Notes: a model not told the origin generated them from the letters alone. DNA of 64,000 nucleotides from Talaromyces rugulosus (GCF_013368755.1 NC_049562.1:6014001-6078000); one strand, 5' to 3'. Shown: positions 1 to 10,993, counted from the stretch's first letter. Program-made: numbers and translations.

Positions 1-2
1 TG

Positions 3-317
3 CATATTACACAATACCAGAAGAATGAGGGACCCGGTTTGCGCCCAGAGAACTATCGCTTCGACGTTATTTTGTATGATGGCGAGCAGGAACTTGTTGG
101 CGAGTCAGAGTTGCTCAGTATCCCTAGCGGCGAAACAATGCAAGCTGGGAGCACCTTACCATATACGCTGGGGGTCACAGCACCTTATGCTGACCCCGAT
201 GCCGTATACATGTCCTACAATGGCCAGAGCTGGGGAAGCAACGACCAAGAACATTATTGCAATTTTGGAGGGTACGATAACGGCCATAGGGACGGTGATT
301 GTGGATTTTCATGCTAG
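3..317 (+). CDS. 3' end of an unrecognised, possibly secreted protein (partial)
   Basis: The frame is open from the left edge of the window and ends at a stop at 315-317, giving about 104 C-terminal residues; the start lies outside the window. The visible part is acidic and rich in Gly, Tyr and Ser, and it ends in a cluster of three cysteines (HYC, GDC, FSC as the last residues). Cysteine clusters like this are common in small secreted fungal proteins, but no signal peptide can be seen because the N-terminus is missing. I do not recognise the family. The coding call rests on the open frame to the edge and the orderly composition; an intron further upstream cannot be excluded. Confidence 0.55.
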   Translation, partial: HITQYQKNEGPGLRPENYRFDVILYDGEQELVGESELLSIPSGETMQAGSTLPYTLGVTAPYADPDAVYMSYNGQSWGSNDQEHYCNFGGYDNGHRDGDCGFSC

Positions 318-1724
318 AGAAGAAAGCCAGACCATCGCGGCTTGGAGGTCAACTGTTTCATTTGTCTGGGTGTATCAATTACAAATATCATGATATCTTT
401 TTAAAGTCCACTTATTATAGATGCACATTAACAGGCATGATATATAAAATGTTTAGTGCCCTCTCTCTCTCTCTTGATGCCTTCTACTGCTTAAGCAGGC
501 ATTTAGAGATTTATTTCACATTAATTTGTAATACAATTGGTGAGGTAGCACTCTTGACTGAAAAAGAGGTTATACCAGCTCATTATGATTCTGATTCACT
601 CCACCCAAACTCAGTAGAGCAGCTCAATTCCCTGAATAGGCCGAAAAGACAATCTTATCTTCAGAAATCCCAAAAACCCGAACTCTGCTTCAATCCGTTG
701 TAGGTACAGCTCGTGGCAGGCTCCACCCAAGAATCTCTGACCATAAAACATCTCCTCAGCGTAAATAATCACCGTTACTCTTCCTTTTCTTCCCCTCGGC
801 CCCAGATTTTCGGCCTCGAGAGGATTCTGAGGAGTACGTGTGCAGTTATCGAGATGAGATCGGAAAGATGATAACTCGCATGGGCCCACTGAAGCGAATG
901 GAGACGGACAAGGCATCACGATTCTAGCAAGCAGAATGAACATGCTGGTAGCTACTTGGGAAGTGCAGAACAGGTAGCCGCGTTATTGTGTATCGCGATG
1001 ATGCGCTCAATACACATACTTTCCATTGTACGTTTCGCCTCAGACTACATCGATTTCCACAGCTCTATGATAACATGAGCGAGCTAAATATTAAAGAAAC
1101 TGGGCAAAAGTACAATATACGATATTTACGAAAAGATTGTTCTTGTGAATGATTTAAATGTCATGAGGCTTTCATATTGTCCATTTTCGGCTTTTGGAAA
1201 ACGATTCAGTATATTCGAACCCTGATTTCCATAAAACTTGGGCCTGGAAGTACAAGTATACACCTACAAGAGGATGTTGAGTTTAAACGTAATTGGAGGA
1301 GACATTTTTTGTAGAGTAGTTTTGTATGGTAGCTTTGTTCAATTTTTAAATATTGCTAGTGTCATCAGTTGATTCATTGACAATTTGACATGCAAGCAGC
1401 TGACCAGTGCTACTGATATTCTTGAGTTTAGAAATTTGGTAAAATAAAAAACATTATACTGCTATGATCTTTTTTTTAAAAAATAACTGAAAATCATATA
1501 CAAGTAGGAAAGAGCCTTTGTAGTGACACGTTGGATGACGGCGGTGTTTGCATCAAAAGCAAACACGAGCCGCACCGATGACATCGCCGCTTGGGGACAG
1601 CTTGTTTGTTTTGGATTTATTCGCCAGCCAAGTCATGATTCAATTATAACGACAAACTGAAATATGGGATAACGATTAATCCATCCGCCGAATCCGCCCG
1701 AAACGAGAACAACAACCGCCTGCC
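318..1724. other. AT-rich intergenic region, no gene seen
   Basis: This holds the 3' flank of the left partial gene and the promoter side of SEC20. The open frames inside are short, have no recognisable sequence and show no coherent splice structure. There is a short CT repeat near 461-474. I see no RNA gene. Confidence 0.5.
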
Positions 1725-2993
1725 ATGTCGTCCTCTATCCACCTCCTCCAGACTCGCCTCAAAGAAGTATCGGCCTCTCTCAACGAGATCAAACCTCTGA
1801 TCAACCGACTCAGGAACTTCACCCATGCTGTCGGACAGGGTGACGAAGCTCGCCTGGAACTGGGCGCCGAGATCCACTCGAGACTCAAAATCGTCGAAGA
1901 AGAAACCGAACTGTTGAACGTCGAGGTCGAGGTCTTGGAAGGCGCAGGAAGTTCGAAGAGGAAAACCAGCGATAATTCAGAGAAGGAAGCCGAGAAGAAA
2001 CGTGTTATTGGTCTTGTCGCAAAGTTGACTACCGACTTGAAAAAGTGCGTGCTATTCAATACTCTATTTGCCCTTGTCAGAGAGTTTCACGCAAATACTG
2101 ACCCTAGTCCTGGGATGTTACAGAGTTAGAGGAGACTTTCGAGGCGCCCAACTTCAAGCCAACCGCAATGCAGAGACCGCACGCCGAAAAGAGCGAGAAT
2201 TGCTATTCACGCGGTCGAAAGATGACAAGGACCGTCAAGTCCCGTCAGAAAAATTCACACAGAACGACCTCGTCACGAACGCATCGTCTGATGTCACAGC
2301 GGCTCTACGGAGAACACACGAGCTCATGCAGGCCGAGCTGTCGCGAAGTCAATTTGCCCAGGAAACATTAGGTATGTCAGGGCACTGAATTATTGACAAC
2401 TACAAAGGTCTAACAACTAGCTAGAACAATCGACGGCAGCGCTTTCCTCTCTCTCCGAGTCGTACTCCAGTCTCGATACCGTCCTATCCTCCTCTCGAGC
2501 TCTAGTAAACTCGCTCCTGCGGTCTCAAAAGTCAGACACGTGGTATCTTGAAACGGCCTTTTACATTCTGATAGGGACCATCGCATGGCTGGTATTCCGA
2601 AGAATTCTCTACGGACCGATGTGGTGGCTTGCATGGATGCCGGTTAGGACGCTCTATAGGCTTTTTGCATCTGTCCTTGGTGTGGCAAGTGTCTCCGGGG
2701 CTGTTACTACGACTTCTGCGATTGTCAGCGGCACACAGACGTCAGCAATACCTACTGGTACGGCAGCGACGGTGTCACTGGAAGGAGAGAATGCGCCAGT
2801 AATGGAGACCCCAGACTCAAGGCGCGATAAGGAGGAGCAGGATGACAGTGTGGTAGACCAACTTGGCAAGATGGGTGAAACAGACAGCGCGAACGCAGGC
2901 CACGACAACGAAGCATACGAAGATTATGATGGACCGCGGAATCCACAGAAAAGGACGTGGGAGGAAGATATAACGAGAAAAGACGAGCTGTAG
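1725..2993 (+). CDS. sec20: Sec20 SNARE, ER-Golgi retrograde fusion
   Basis: Proposed exons are 1725-2044, 2124-2371 and 2425-2993, giving 378 residues. Sec20 is a Qb-type SNARE of the ER that receives COPI vesicles in a complex with Ufe1, Use1 and Sec22. The N-terminal third is helical. Exon 2 carries the Sec20-typical FRGAQLQANRNAETARRKER stretch, which leads into the SNARE helix (LSESYSSLDTVLSSSRALV). A C-terminal membrane anchor follows (YILIGTIAWLVF). The lumenal tail is acidic and ends in KDEL, an ER-retrieval signal; yeast Sec20 ends in HDEL. Exon 2 joins only with a 79-nt intron: a shorter alternative ending at 2080 runs into a stop. RFC2 follows 244 bp downstream on the same strand. 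Confidence 0.92.
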
Positions 2994-3237
2994 AATTGTA
3001 AAACCGAGAAATATATAACACTTGACGATTAAATATTATCTAGACTTGTTCCGGATCGGGAAGTGATAGTGGTGCGCGTCACGAACTCGGCGTGCGGCCC
3101 GATAAGATTTGTTTTCGACGCGTCTCGCCGCAAAGCTGTCTTGCAACCCCTCAACACTCACCACTCACCTCCACGACCTCGATTTGAATCGCACATCTAC
3201 GCATACGTTGAAGTTGATATTGATATTGACACGATCA

Positions 3238-4609
3238 ATGGCTGCGAATTTCTTTAATAACAAAGCTAGAGCTGCGGCTGCGGCAACCAGCTCCAAGCAA
3301 AAGCCAACAGACAGCAAGGGAGACCAAACACGGTTGCAGCCATGGGTTGAGAAATAGTGAGTATTTACTCTCAGCGGCGAAAAATAATTTGATATAGGAT
3401 TTGGCTTTGACTGACTCCTGCAAAGCCGCCCAAAATCGCTTGACGACGTCGCAGCGCAAGATCACACCACCGCCGTTCTCCAACGGACACTACAAGCCTC
3501 CAACGTACGCCGCCTTTAAATTTATTACAACAACCCTGAAAATATATCTAATCTTATAGGCAGCTTCCTCACATGCTGTTTTATGGCCCACCAGGCACCG
3601 GCAAAACATCCACAATCCTCGCTCTGGCCAAATCCCTCTTCGGTCCCGCCCTATACCGCACACGTATTCTCGAACTGAATGCCTCTGACGAACGAGGTAT
3701 CAGTATTGTCCGAGAGAAGATCAAGGACTTTGCGCGCACCCAACTCTCGCAGCCCACCGGTTTAGATGCCGCCTACCGCGAACAGTATCCATGCCCGCCA
3801 TTCAAGATCATCATCCTCGACGAGGCCGATAGTATGACACACGACGCCCAGTCTGCGCTGCGCCGGACGATGGAACAATACAGTCGAATCACACGTTTCT
3901 GTCTTGTGTGCAACTACGTGACAAGAATCATCGAGCCGCTGGCTAGTCGGTGCAGCAAATTTCGCTTCAAGATGCTAGACGGTGTCGCTGCGGGAGACCG
4001 GTTGCAGGAAATCGCAAAGGCCGAAAATCTGGTCCTGGAGAATGGTACACTGGAAACGCTGATCAAGTGCAGCGAGGGAGATCTGCGGCGTGCAATCACG
4101 TATATGCAAAGTGCGGCCAGACTCGTTGGACAGAAACAGCAGCAGCAACAACAACAACAACAACAACAACAACAAGGTGGAGACGAGGGTGATGTTGAAA
4201 TGGCAGATGCGGATTCATCTTCGGTAATTACGATTAAAACGGTCGAGGAGATTGCTGGTGTGGTCCCGGATAGCGTGCTTGACCGGTTAACGCAAGCAAT
4301 GCAGCCGAAAAAGCTAGGATCAGCGTATGAGGCTGTGGCAGCAGTTGTGTCAGACATTGTGGCCGATGGGTGGAGTGCTACGCAGATTGTATCCCAGGTA
4401 TGCAAGCTCGAAGTCTTTGTTGGATATGTGCTAATCTATATGCAAAGCTATACTACCGAGTCGTCTTCAACGATGCCATTCCAGATATTCAAAAAAACCG
4501 GATTGTCACAGTCTTTTCCGAAATGGACAAGAGGCTAGTTGATGGCTCAGATGAACACCTTTCGATTCTGGATCTGGTACTGAGGATCTCGGGAATTCTG
4601 GGTTCATGA
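3238..4609 (+). CDS. rfc2: Replication factor C subunit 2 (AAA+ clamp loader)
   Basis: Proposed exons are 3238-3356, 3426-3504, 3564-4397 and 4448-4609, giving 397 residues. This is a small subunit of the RFC complex that loads the PCNA clamp onto primer-template junctions. Visible motifs in order are [13 protein letters not shown], Walker [10 protein letters not shown], the ELNASDERG box, Walker B with DEAD ([10 protein letters not shown]), sensor 1 (VCNYVTRII) and the SRC arginine-finger motif ([11 protein letters not shown]). The Rfc2 assignment rather than Rfc3-5 rests on the close match around [20 protein letters not shown] and [19 protein letters not shown]. The oddity is a run of 13 glutamines followed by an acidic stretch in the lid/collar region, a position where RFC2 normally has only a short linker. 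Confidence 0.93.
4137..4175 (+). repeat. CAG/CAA microsatellite encoding polyglutamine in rfc2
   Basis: Three CAG codons are followed by ten CAA codons, encoding 13 consecutive Gln inside the RFC2 reading frame. The frame is intact on both sides. Near-pure triplet repeats of this kind vary in length between strains. Confidence 0.95.
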
Positions 4610-6694
4610 AAACAAAAACGATGATTATGTTTAGAGCTAGAAAATATTTTCCAAAAATCGATCCTTGAGAAATACTGCATGAAAAGAAACATATATGGAT
4701 TAGGGAAGATGACGCAATTGGCACGATTTCGTGCAGCCAAAAGAAACATAGTGTCGATATCATTTAGTGAAGAACGAGACTCGTCGAGTGTTTCCCGTTA
4801 TTCAATCTTCAATTCTTCTCCATTAGACAGTTGAGCGAATCTGAAAAAGGTTAGTGAAAGAAAAAATGACGTTCTTGTTATCTGTATGTAACGGGTATCT
4901 CCGGGAGGATCCACTAACGGATATACTCCAATGCTACCATACAACTTAAGAGCTAAAAAATAGGTCTGTACGTACTTTCGCGACATTGACAAGTATTCCT
5001 CTTAATAAAACGACTACAGCATTTACTATTACTCTTCAGGATCATCTAGAAAAGCACCACTGACATCGGGAAATAGCCTTAAATTGCAAAATGTATCAAT
5101 TGATAAAAAAACCCCTAAATATCATTAACCAAAACACCTATGTACAAGCTCATAATTTAAAATAACCCCAACAAAGTAAAAGCGATATCTAACTCTCCAT
5201 GTCCATTAAAAATATCTTCCTATCCTTATTCTCTAACGTCATTTCCCCTTCCGAGACAGACCAAGCACTAACGAACCAGTGCTTGATGCTCCCAGTAAAT
5301 TTCCTGAATCTGCCTTTAACTCGAGACCGTCGAATGGGTGGCTCGGCGCCTTCTTTTCTCTTTGCCGAAACTCCCTTTCTCTTCGAAAAGAACTTTTTTG
5401 TCCCCTTTTTGTTACTAGTAGTAGTACTTCTGTCCTTTTTCCGCCTGTTAAAAGGAGAGCGGACAGATGCCATTGTTGTGGTTTTTTTTTTTTTTTGAAT
5501 GGAATGGGCAATTGTTCAAATATAACTCTGTGCGCCGTAGCAGGGAGTTATTTATCAGAAACTGTCTTTTGTTTCTTTTTGGAATTGCAGCAGCCAGTGT
5601 GACACCAATCTACCGAGGCATTAGTAGGGTTACGGAAACGGAAGAGTTAAACCAGATGGGAAAAAAAGAATTGTGATTGTAATAACGAGTAGAATTTACC
5701 TGGAGTGACTTGATATCAATAATATGATACTGAATTCAATTTGCGATAGGAGACAAGCGGAGATAAATTAAAAACCAACAAAAACGGCTGGATGAGGGGG
5801 ATGTTGTAGTCAGCTGAAGAAAGTAAAGTCGCCAAGCTGGATCGTCGCTACTACATCCGATGTCCACTCGTTAGCAAGCGAGTTGCCCTCAGTTTCCTGA
5901 GGCAATTGAGTGTTTTGGTGTCAGGATTGATTTGCGAGCATTTTCTGGGTGGAATTGGACTGTCAATGTCAGACGGGAAAGAAAGTTGGGTGGAGTTGGG
6001 AACTTTATGTGTATTATTTGTAGCTGACATTTATTGCAAATGTTGGAATTGCGCCCCCAACCTACCACCACCACCAACTTCTACTACTCTGATGTATATT
6101 GGCAATTTACCAATGGTGTACAGCCCCCGCTTCCGACGTTGGCAAGGCCTGTGCGCAGGATATATTATTTATAGCCATTAATATGCCGAGAAGTATGTAT
6201 GTGAAGAGATAGGGGCACATGCATCAATTTATTCTTCATACGGAGTATATTAATATTGTATGCAGGGGCCACGCGTCCCACTCGCTTGACGCATCAATCC
6301 CCCATAACAATAATGCTAGTCGCCAGCGCGCGATATCTACAATTTAAGTTACTTTAAAATGTTGTGCATGTGCAGCAGAGTGGAGCATGTCAAATCGACT
6401 GCTTTTTTGTAAATTTTTAGACGACACATGCATTCATTATTACACGAAAACGGCTCAGTTTAAGTGTCAAAATATTAGTGATCAGAAGGTCACGTGATAG
6501 TCAGTTGCCATGCAACCTAGGGTCTGGTATTGACATGACCGACACGATTTTAAAGGCTGTTTTTAGTATATCCGAGGTGATATCTTAAAAAAAAGAAGCA
6601 TATAGTCTCCACGCGAAGAGCTGCCAAGATATCAATGACGTGGGTGATTCTTACTCCCTCAATATTTTGGATTCTGACATAAGATCGGCAGGAT
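4610..6694. other. Long AT-rich intergenic region, no secure gene
   Basis: About 2 kb between RFC2 and the recombinase relic. It contains homopolymer T tracts (5482-5495), A/T-rich low-complexity DNA and only short frames. The best is a 94-codon, strongly basic ATG frame on the minus strand, listed separately with low confidence. From 6240 on, the sequence is close to the transposon graveyard and may itself be decayed repeat. Confidence 0.5.
5189..5473 (-). CDS. Possible small basic protein, unrecognised
   Basis: A 94-codon frame starting with ATG. It is rich in Lys, Arg and Ser (SNKKGTKKFFSKRKG) and has a short amphipathic stretch (FTGSIKHWFVSAW). It is unlike anything I can name, and the strong Lys/Arg bias may simply reflect AT-rich purine-biased DNA on that strand. 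No introns, promoter or neighbour support it. Listed only because it is the longest plausible frame in a 2-kb gap. Confidence 0.18.
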   Translation of the reverse strand: MASVRSPFNRRKKDRSTTTSNKKGTKKFFSKRKGVSAKRKEGAEPPIRRSRVKGRFRKFTGSIKHWFVSAWSVSEGEMTLENKDRKIFLMDMES

Positions 6695-7268
6695 ATGAAA
6701 GAGGCTCTGGCTCCACGATATAATCTTGATATGTCAGTTGGAGAAAAACCTGTCATGAACGTTGATGATCTATATATTGTGCTTCATCACCGCCGGACAA
6801 AAGATATAACACCCTATCCCGATGGTCGGCAAATCATCCAGCTCGCCTTCCTTCTGTTGGTTTCAGCTTATACCGGAAGCCGGCCAGGAGCACTGGTATA
6901 TGTCAAAAGAAACGAACGAACGAACCAATGTCCGGCACTTCATTAGCATCACTGATGAAGGCAGAGAGGCTCATGAAGAGGATTGGGATCTTAGGGACGA
7001 GTATCTCAAAACTCTCTGTTGTGGCCAGATTGGCCTGGTTCTGCTACCAAATTCTGGTGGACTCCGTGATCACCTTGTAATGGAAGTCAATTTGAGGCAT
7101 ACCAAGGGCCATCGGCGCAGACCAAAAGGCGAGCAACCCTATGGCCTGACTTTTGCTACGTGAAACTGACCGGAACCCAAAGAAAAATCTTTTTGATGTC
7201 AGAAGCGAAGCAGCCTATCTTCGATATCGTAATCCTGGTTCTTGCAATGGAAACTATGGACGGGCCAT
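6695..7268 (+). pseudogene. Relic of a DUF3435 (FluG-domain) tyrosine recombinase
   Basis: Three consecutive fragments in different frames match the DUF3435 family in order. The first reads GEKPVMNVDDLYIVLHH and then AYTGSRPGALVYV. The second reads EEDWDLRDEYLKTLC and LVMEVNLRHTKGHRRRPK. The third reads KQPIFDIVILVLAME. DUF3435 is the domain of fungal Starship captain recombinases and related elements, and TGSRPG contains the expected first catalytic Arg of tyrosine recombinases. A frameshift lies at a tandem ACGA repeat (6912-6924) and another near 7160. No N-terminus or C-terminal catalytic Tyr can be found. The similarity stops abruptly near 7265, where an antisense LINE relic begins. It is clearly dead. 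Whether it was a captain or another DUF3435 gene cannot be decided here. Confidence 0.75.
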
Positions 7269-7899
7269 TCAGATCACGACTGCAGTCCAGACAGTGGACT
7301 GTAATACCCGGTGGGCATCGTGCTCGTTCATGTTGGCCGCCGCAGTGGACGCACCGGGGCTCTTCTTTACGTGACCAGGCTAGGTGACCCAACTCTTGGC
7401 AGCGGAAGCACCGTTTCTTTTTGATTTCGCATTATTCCACCCCGCCGATATAACGTTTGGTCGATCAAAAGACCGTTATCGAGCATCCATTGCGCCGCCT
7501 CCGATGAGTCAAACTAGATACCTATTTGAGGCGAATGCCCCCAGCATTTTGACCCTTTTCCTTAGTCAGGCAATATCCTCGATTCGGAAACCGCGTTCCT
7601 GGAGATCGTTCTCTTCCACGATCTTTCGGATGGCTCTTTCTTTGTCTCGCTCAAGGTCTAGTCCTTGTATTGGTACGTGGTGCACGACTACATGGTTTAA
7701 CCAACCTGGTCTCGTTGCCTAGTTCGCGTAGCCATTCGTTGTTGTTGCGGGCTGTGTCGGCTAACGCACAGCCCTTGAATCTGATCACGTATCCAGCCTT
7801 AGTAGTGTCGATACCTGGGACCTGCACGTCTTGGGTAGAAGGAGCGTTTAACAACGCAGGGGTTCGCGTGGTTCTCTTTAGCTGCGACGGGCGGCCCAC
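7262..7899 (-). mobile_element. Decayed ORF1 (gag-like, CCHC knuckle) of a LINE-type retrotransposon
   Basis: On the minus strand, frames joined across shifts give a gag-like protein. An N-terminal part contains DTTKAGYVIRFKGCALADTA and WLRELGNETRLVKP. A middle part contains LERDKERAIRKIVEEN. A C-terminal part has zinc-knuckle cysteines (CFRCQELGHLAWS, then CVHCGGQHERARCPPG). This order is typical of ORF1 of Tad/CgT1-type fungal LINEs. There are several stops and frameshifts. At least one stop (7566-7568) sits where a Trp would be expected (TGG to TGA), compatible with C-to-T decay such as RIP. No reverse-transcriptase ORF2 is present: the element ends at the recombinase relic, so its 3' part has been lost. 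Confidence 0.7.
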
Positions 7900-9527
7900 A
7901 ACCGGGCCGAGGGCGCCGGTGGTGGACTATCGACTTACCCTCGCAGAGCTTTGACTTTTTCATAGAGCCTATTTCTTGTGACTCGCGTTGGGATGTTGGT
8001 CACCCCAGGCTGGAAATCGTCGACCGAGAAGTTGGTCTCGTGGGTGTTTGTGGGCGTGCGTGGCCTCGGGAGGCCCCGCGGGTGGGTCCGCCGGGGCTAG
8101 TTCCCGCAGTTTTTATATGTACCGCGATTCTGAGTGGACTGTATACACTCCTACAACTTCAATATCTATATTACCCCTCACTGACGGTCGGGTTTAGAAG
8201 CTGTATGCCGGACGTGTTAGTAGGCCGAATAGTTACGACCCCTATAGGCCCAGCATTAATGGCCGAGCCTATAGCTAGGATATGTGACTTGGCCTACAGA
8301 CCAAAGTTAGTGGATATAGTTGCGTAGTCAAGAACCCCTGGATATGCATATGGTACTCCGTGGGCATTTAGAATTTGCGAAGGGTAGCGTACTTAGCTCG
8401 TCGTTGTTTTGGGTCTAGCTTCACATCGCTTCTTTGTTTATAGGCTCGATTACATGCCGTGGCTGAAGCGAAGAGAGCTGAAACCGAAAGGCAGAGCTGA
8501 AAGTAGAGCTCTAGGCTCTCTGCATTGAAACAAGTGCGAGATGCAGAAGGGTAAAAAGGGAAAGGAAGAAGGAAAGCGGGCGGGCGATCTTGCCAGATCG
8601 TTAGACCTAATAAGTACAGTAGAATTCGAAAACAGACTACTACCCATTCGACAATTATGCTTCCTTTCCCAGAACTTAACCTAACCCGGCCGGTGAAAGT
8701 CCCCACCATATCTTCTTGTTGTATTTCTTGTATATCACCGCCCATTCCCTGCCTTTCGTTTCTGGAAACAGAAAAGGTGATAGAGTGACAGCGGGAGGTA
8801 GATTGGTCTCCATGCCGGCTCGATCTATGAGACGACGATCCCATATGAAGACCCAATCACGGAATACAACCTCAGATGAGTGGTCTCTCGAAACCCGCCT
8901 AAATCCAGAATCATAAGAGAGCGAAAAAGTGGTGTGCAAAATTTCAGCCAGCCACGCACAGAGCGGAGCGATTTTCACGCCACTTTGTAGATCTTTCCTC
9001 CAATGCTTTCCGAACTCGGACGCAACATTATCTGGAGATTCTGTTCTGATTAGCCGCAGACGGGTCGCTGAGGGTTGACTGGCTCGTCTAGCCAAATAGT
9101 TCGGAGATGGTAGGTCTACCATCAACAGTAGTCCGTCAGAAATGTGACACCTTTTGTAAGTGGGGCTATTTAGTTACATGCTCGCTATTCAGCAGCTGCC
9201 GCTTGGCTACTAGTTCAAATTCTGAAAGCATGTTTTGCACACGTCTCGCCACTGAACACATTGTTATGCAGACGTGGAAAAGGATAGAGGGATTTTCATC
9301 AGTGTTGCCGGGGGGGGGTGGGACAAGTTGCATGGTGTAATGAGAAATGGGGCAGGGTGACAGCGGCAGGCCAGCTCTACGTGTATATAATTTCCCTGTT
9401 TTCCATGCTATTCTTGACATCTTTCTTTACCACCAGCATTACCAGCCATCTCACGAATTCGACGTAGGTAGGAATCTTACTTGACTACATCCCATCGAGG
9501 ACTAGCGTCAACGTTTATATTACGACC
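7900..9527. other. Gene-free, probably repeat-derived region
   Basis: The first few hundred bases upstream of the LINE ORF1 remnant are GC-rich (7900-8110) and may be its N-terminal coding or 5' leader sequence. From 8330 to 9100 there are overlapping minus-strand frames of up to 162 codons, with no recognisable domain and no agreement between frames. A G8 run lies at 9309-9316. The last 100 bp are the promoter and leader of the next gene. Confidence 0.4.
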
Positions 9528-10993
9528 ATGACAGACATAGCCCTCAAACTTGCCAAGTGGGCACTTACCAAGTTGGGAGATTACGCGGGTGACAAGATCA
9601 AACCAGCTATAAAGGAGCAGTTGGGGATGAAAGCAGATGATGCGCTTTTAAAGCAGGTTCAACAAGAGCTCCAAGAACTCCAGAAAGCCCAGATTATCGT
9701 CCAAGAAAAGGTTAAAATTCCCGAGAGCCCATTATGCTTGACAGGAAGCTGAACTCAATTTTGACAATGATTAGCTTGACACAATAGCGGCGGAAATGAA
9801 ACTGGGCTTCAAGTTGAATCAATTCACAGAGGCAGAGAAGATAATTCGCAGCCGTATGACCTCTTTTGAGATGGCCATGAAGATTGCGTTGGTCGAGTAC
9901 GTTTACCTTGCAAATAAAAGAAGTGTTAGCTAACCATCAATCAATCCAGGCAAAAGGGAAAGAGGCTCGGGTAAGCTGATTTCAATTTTTGTAACATTCT
10001 CATATCAGCTATTCTAACCATAACAAAAGCGATGATACGCGCCTGCAGCGGGTGCTTGAAGCTATTGCTCAAGAAAATGGCGGCATCCGAGACCAACTGC
10101 ACTTTATGCAAGATGCTCTTCTGTCCCGTGACAATCCCCAGAAAGAAAGTCTCGTCGATGTTGTTAATGCGTATTACTGGAACAAGTACGGTGGTCCGCA
10201 AGGCTTAAGTGCCCAAGGCGTAAAGTATGGCATTCCATCTTACGTCAAGGATCTCCAGACGTACGTTAAGTCTATCGCACAACTTCAACTTACTGCTATC
10301 TACCTGATCTCTTGGGCCGTCGATAAACAGCTATTGCAGGCAGAGGTGAACCACGCTATCAAGAAGCTCGAAGAGCAGGCGAAAGCCATCTGCGACTTCG
10401 TGCCGCCTCCCATTGACCTCACCGACGTGAATGGTAGAGGAGATGCCTTTTTCCACAAAGTCACAGGGCGGGATGACTGCTTCATGATTCGCGAAAACTT
10501 TGGTAACAAGAAGCACTTAGTGTTACGCACGCGCACTGGATACGCATGGCCCCCATGGTACTTTTTAGGCTTTGATTCCTGGGATGGTCCTATCATGTGC
10601 CCAATGGACTACAGATGGAAGTTTGAGTGGGTTGACGACAGCGAAGGATATAAGCTCATAGGCTGGGACATTAACTCTTCTTCGCACAACGAGCCGAGGA
10701 CAGTACAATGGGAGAATAACGCGAGTGATCGCCACGCAGATACCTACAACAGATACACCACACGTAATAAGGGTACAGATGTGGTTTTTAAAATTGTCGT
10801 TCTGAGGCCTAGTAAGGGTTCGAGCTACACAACTATACGGCTCGTGGATCAGGAGCTGTCTCATGGCACAGATCCTAACACGCCTAAGTGGTGGTTTGAT
10901 GGCCGAGTGCAGGACCCCTACGCCTTCGAGGTAGTGTATCAAAACGGTCAACGATATAATACTTCGTTCCATGATAGTACTTCGGGATTTTGA
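9528..10993 (+). CDS. Unrecognised helical-bundle protein with a beta-rich C-terminal domain
   Basis: Proposed exons are 9528-9710, 9775-9896, 9950-9970 (a 21-nt microexon) and 10030-10993, giving 429 residues. I do not recognise the family. Residues 1-240 look almost entirely helical, with amphipathic and coiled-coil stretches (DDALLKQVQQELQELQKAQ) and one markedly hydrophobic helix (QLQLTAIYLISWAVDKQLL). After a Pro-rich hinge (CDFVPPPIDL), about 185 residues are rich in Trp, Tyr, Gly and Asn and look beta-stranded. There is no signal peptide. A long helical bundle with a hydrophobic segment plus a beta domain recalls membrane-inserting helical proteins and some heterokaryon-incompatibility effectors, but this is a resemblance of layout only. 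It lies beside transposon relics, which suggests an accessory gene. Confidence 0.8.

Noticed and set aside
4798..4992. Minus-strand frame with a good intron (GTACGT, branch CACTAAC, TTTTTCAG) and a sensible tail KFAQLSNGEELKIE
   Set aside because: The two pieces give only about 19-30 residues. No upstream exon or start could be joined without stops.
8368..9125. Overlapping minus-strand frames of 149-162 codons
   Set aside because: They overlap each other in different frames, have no recognisable domain, and lie in probable repeat-derived DNA.
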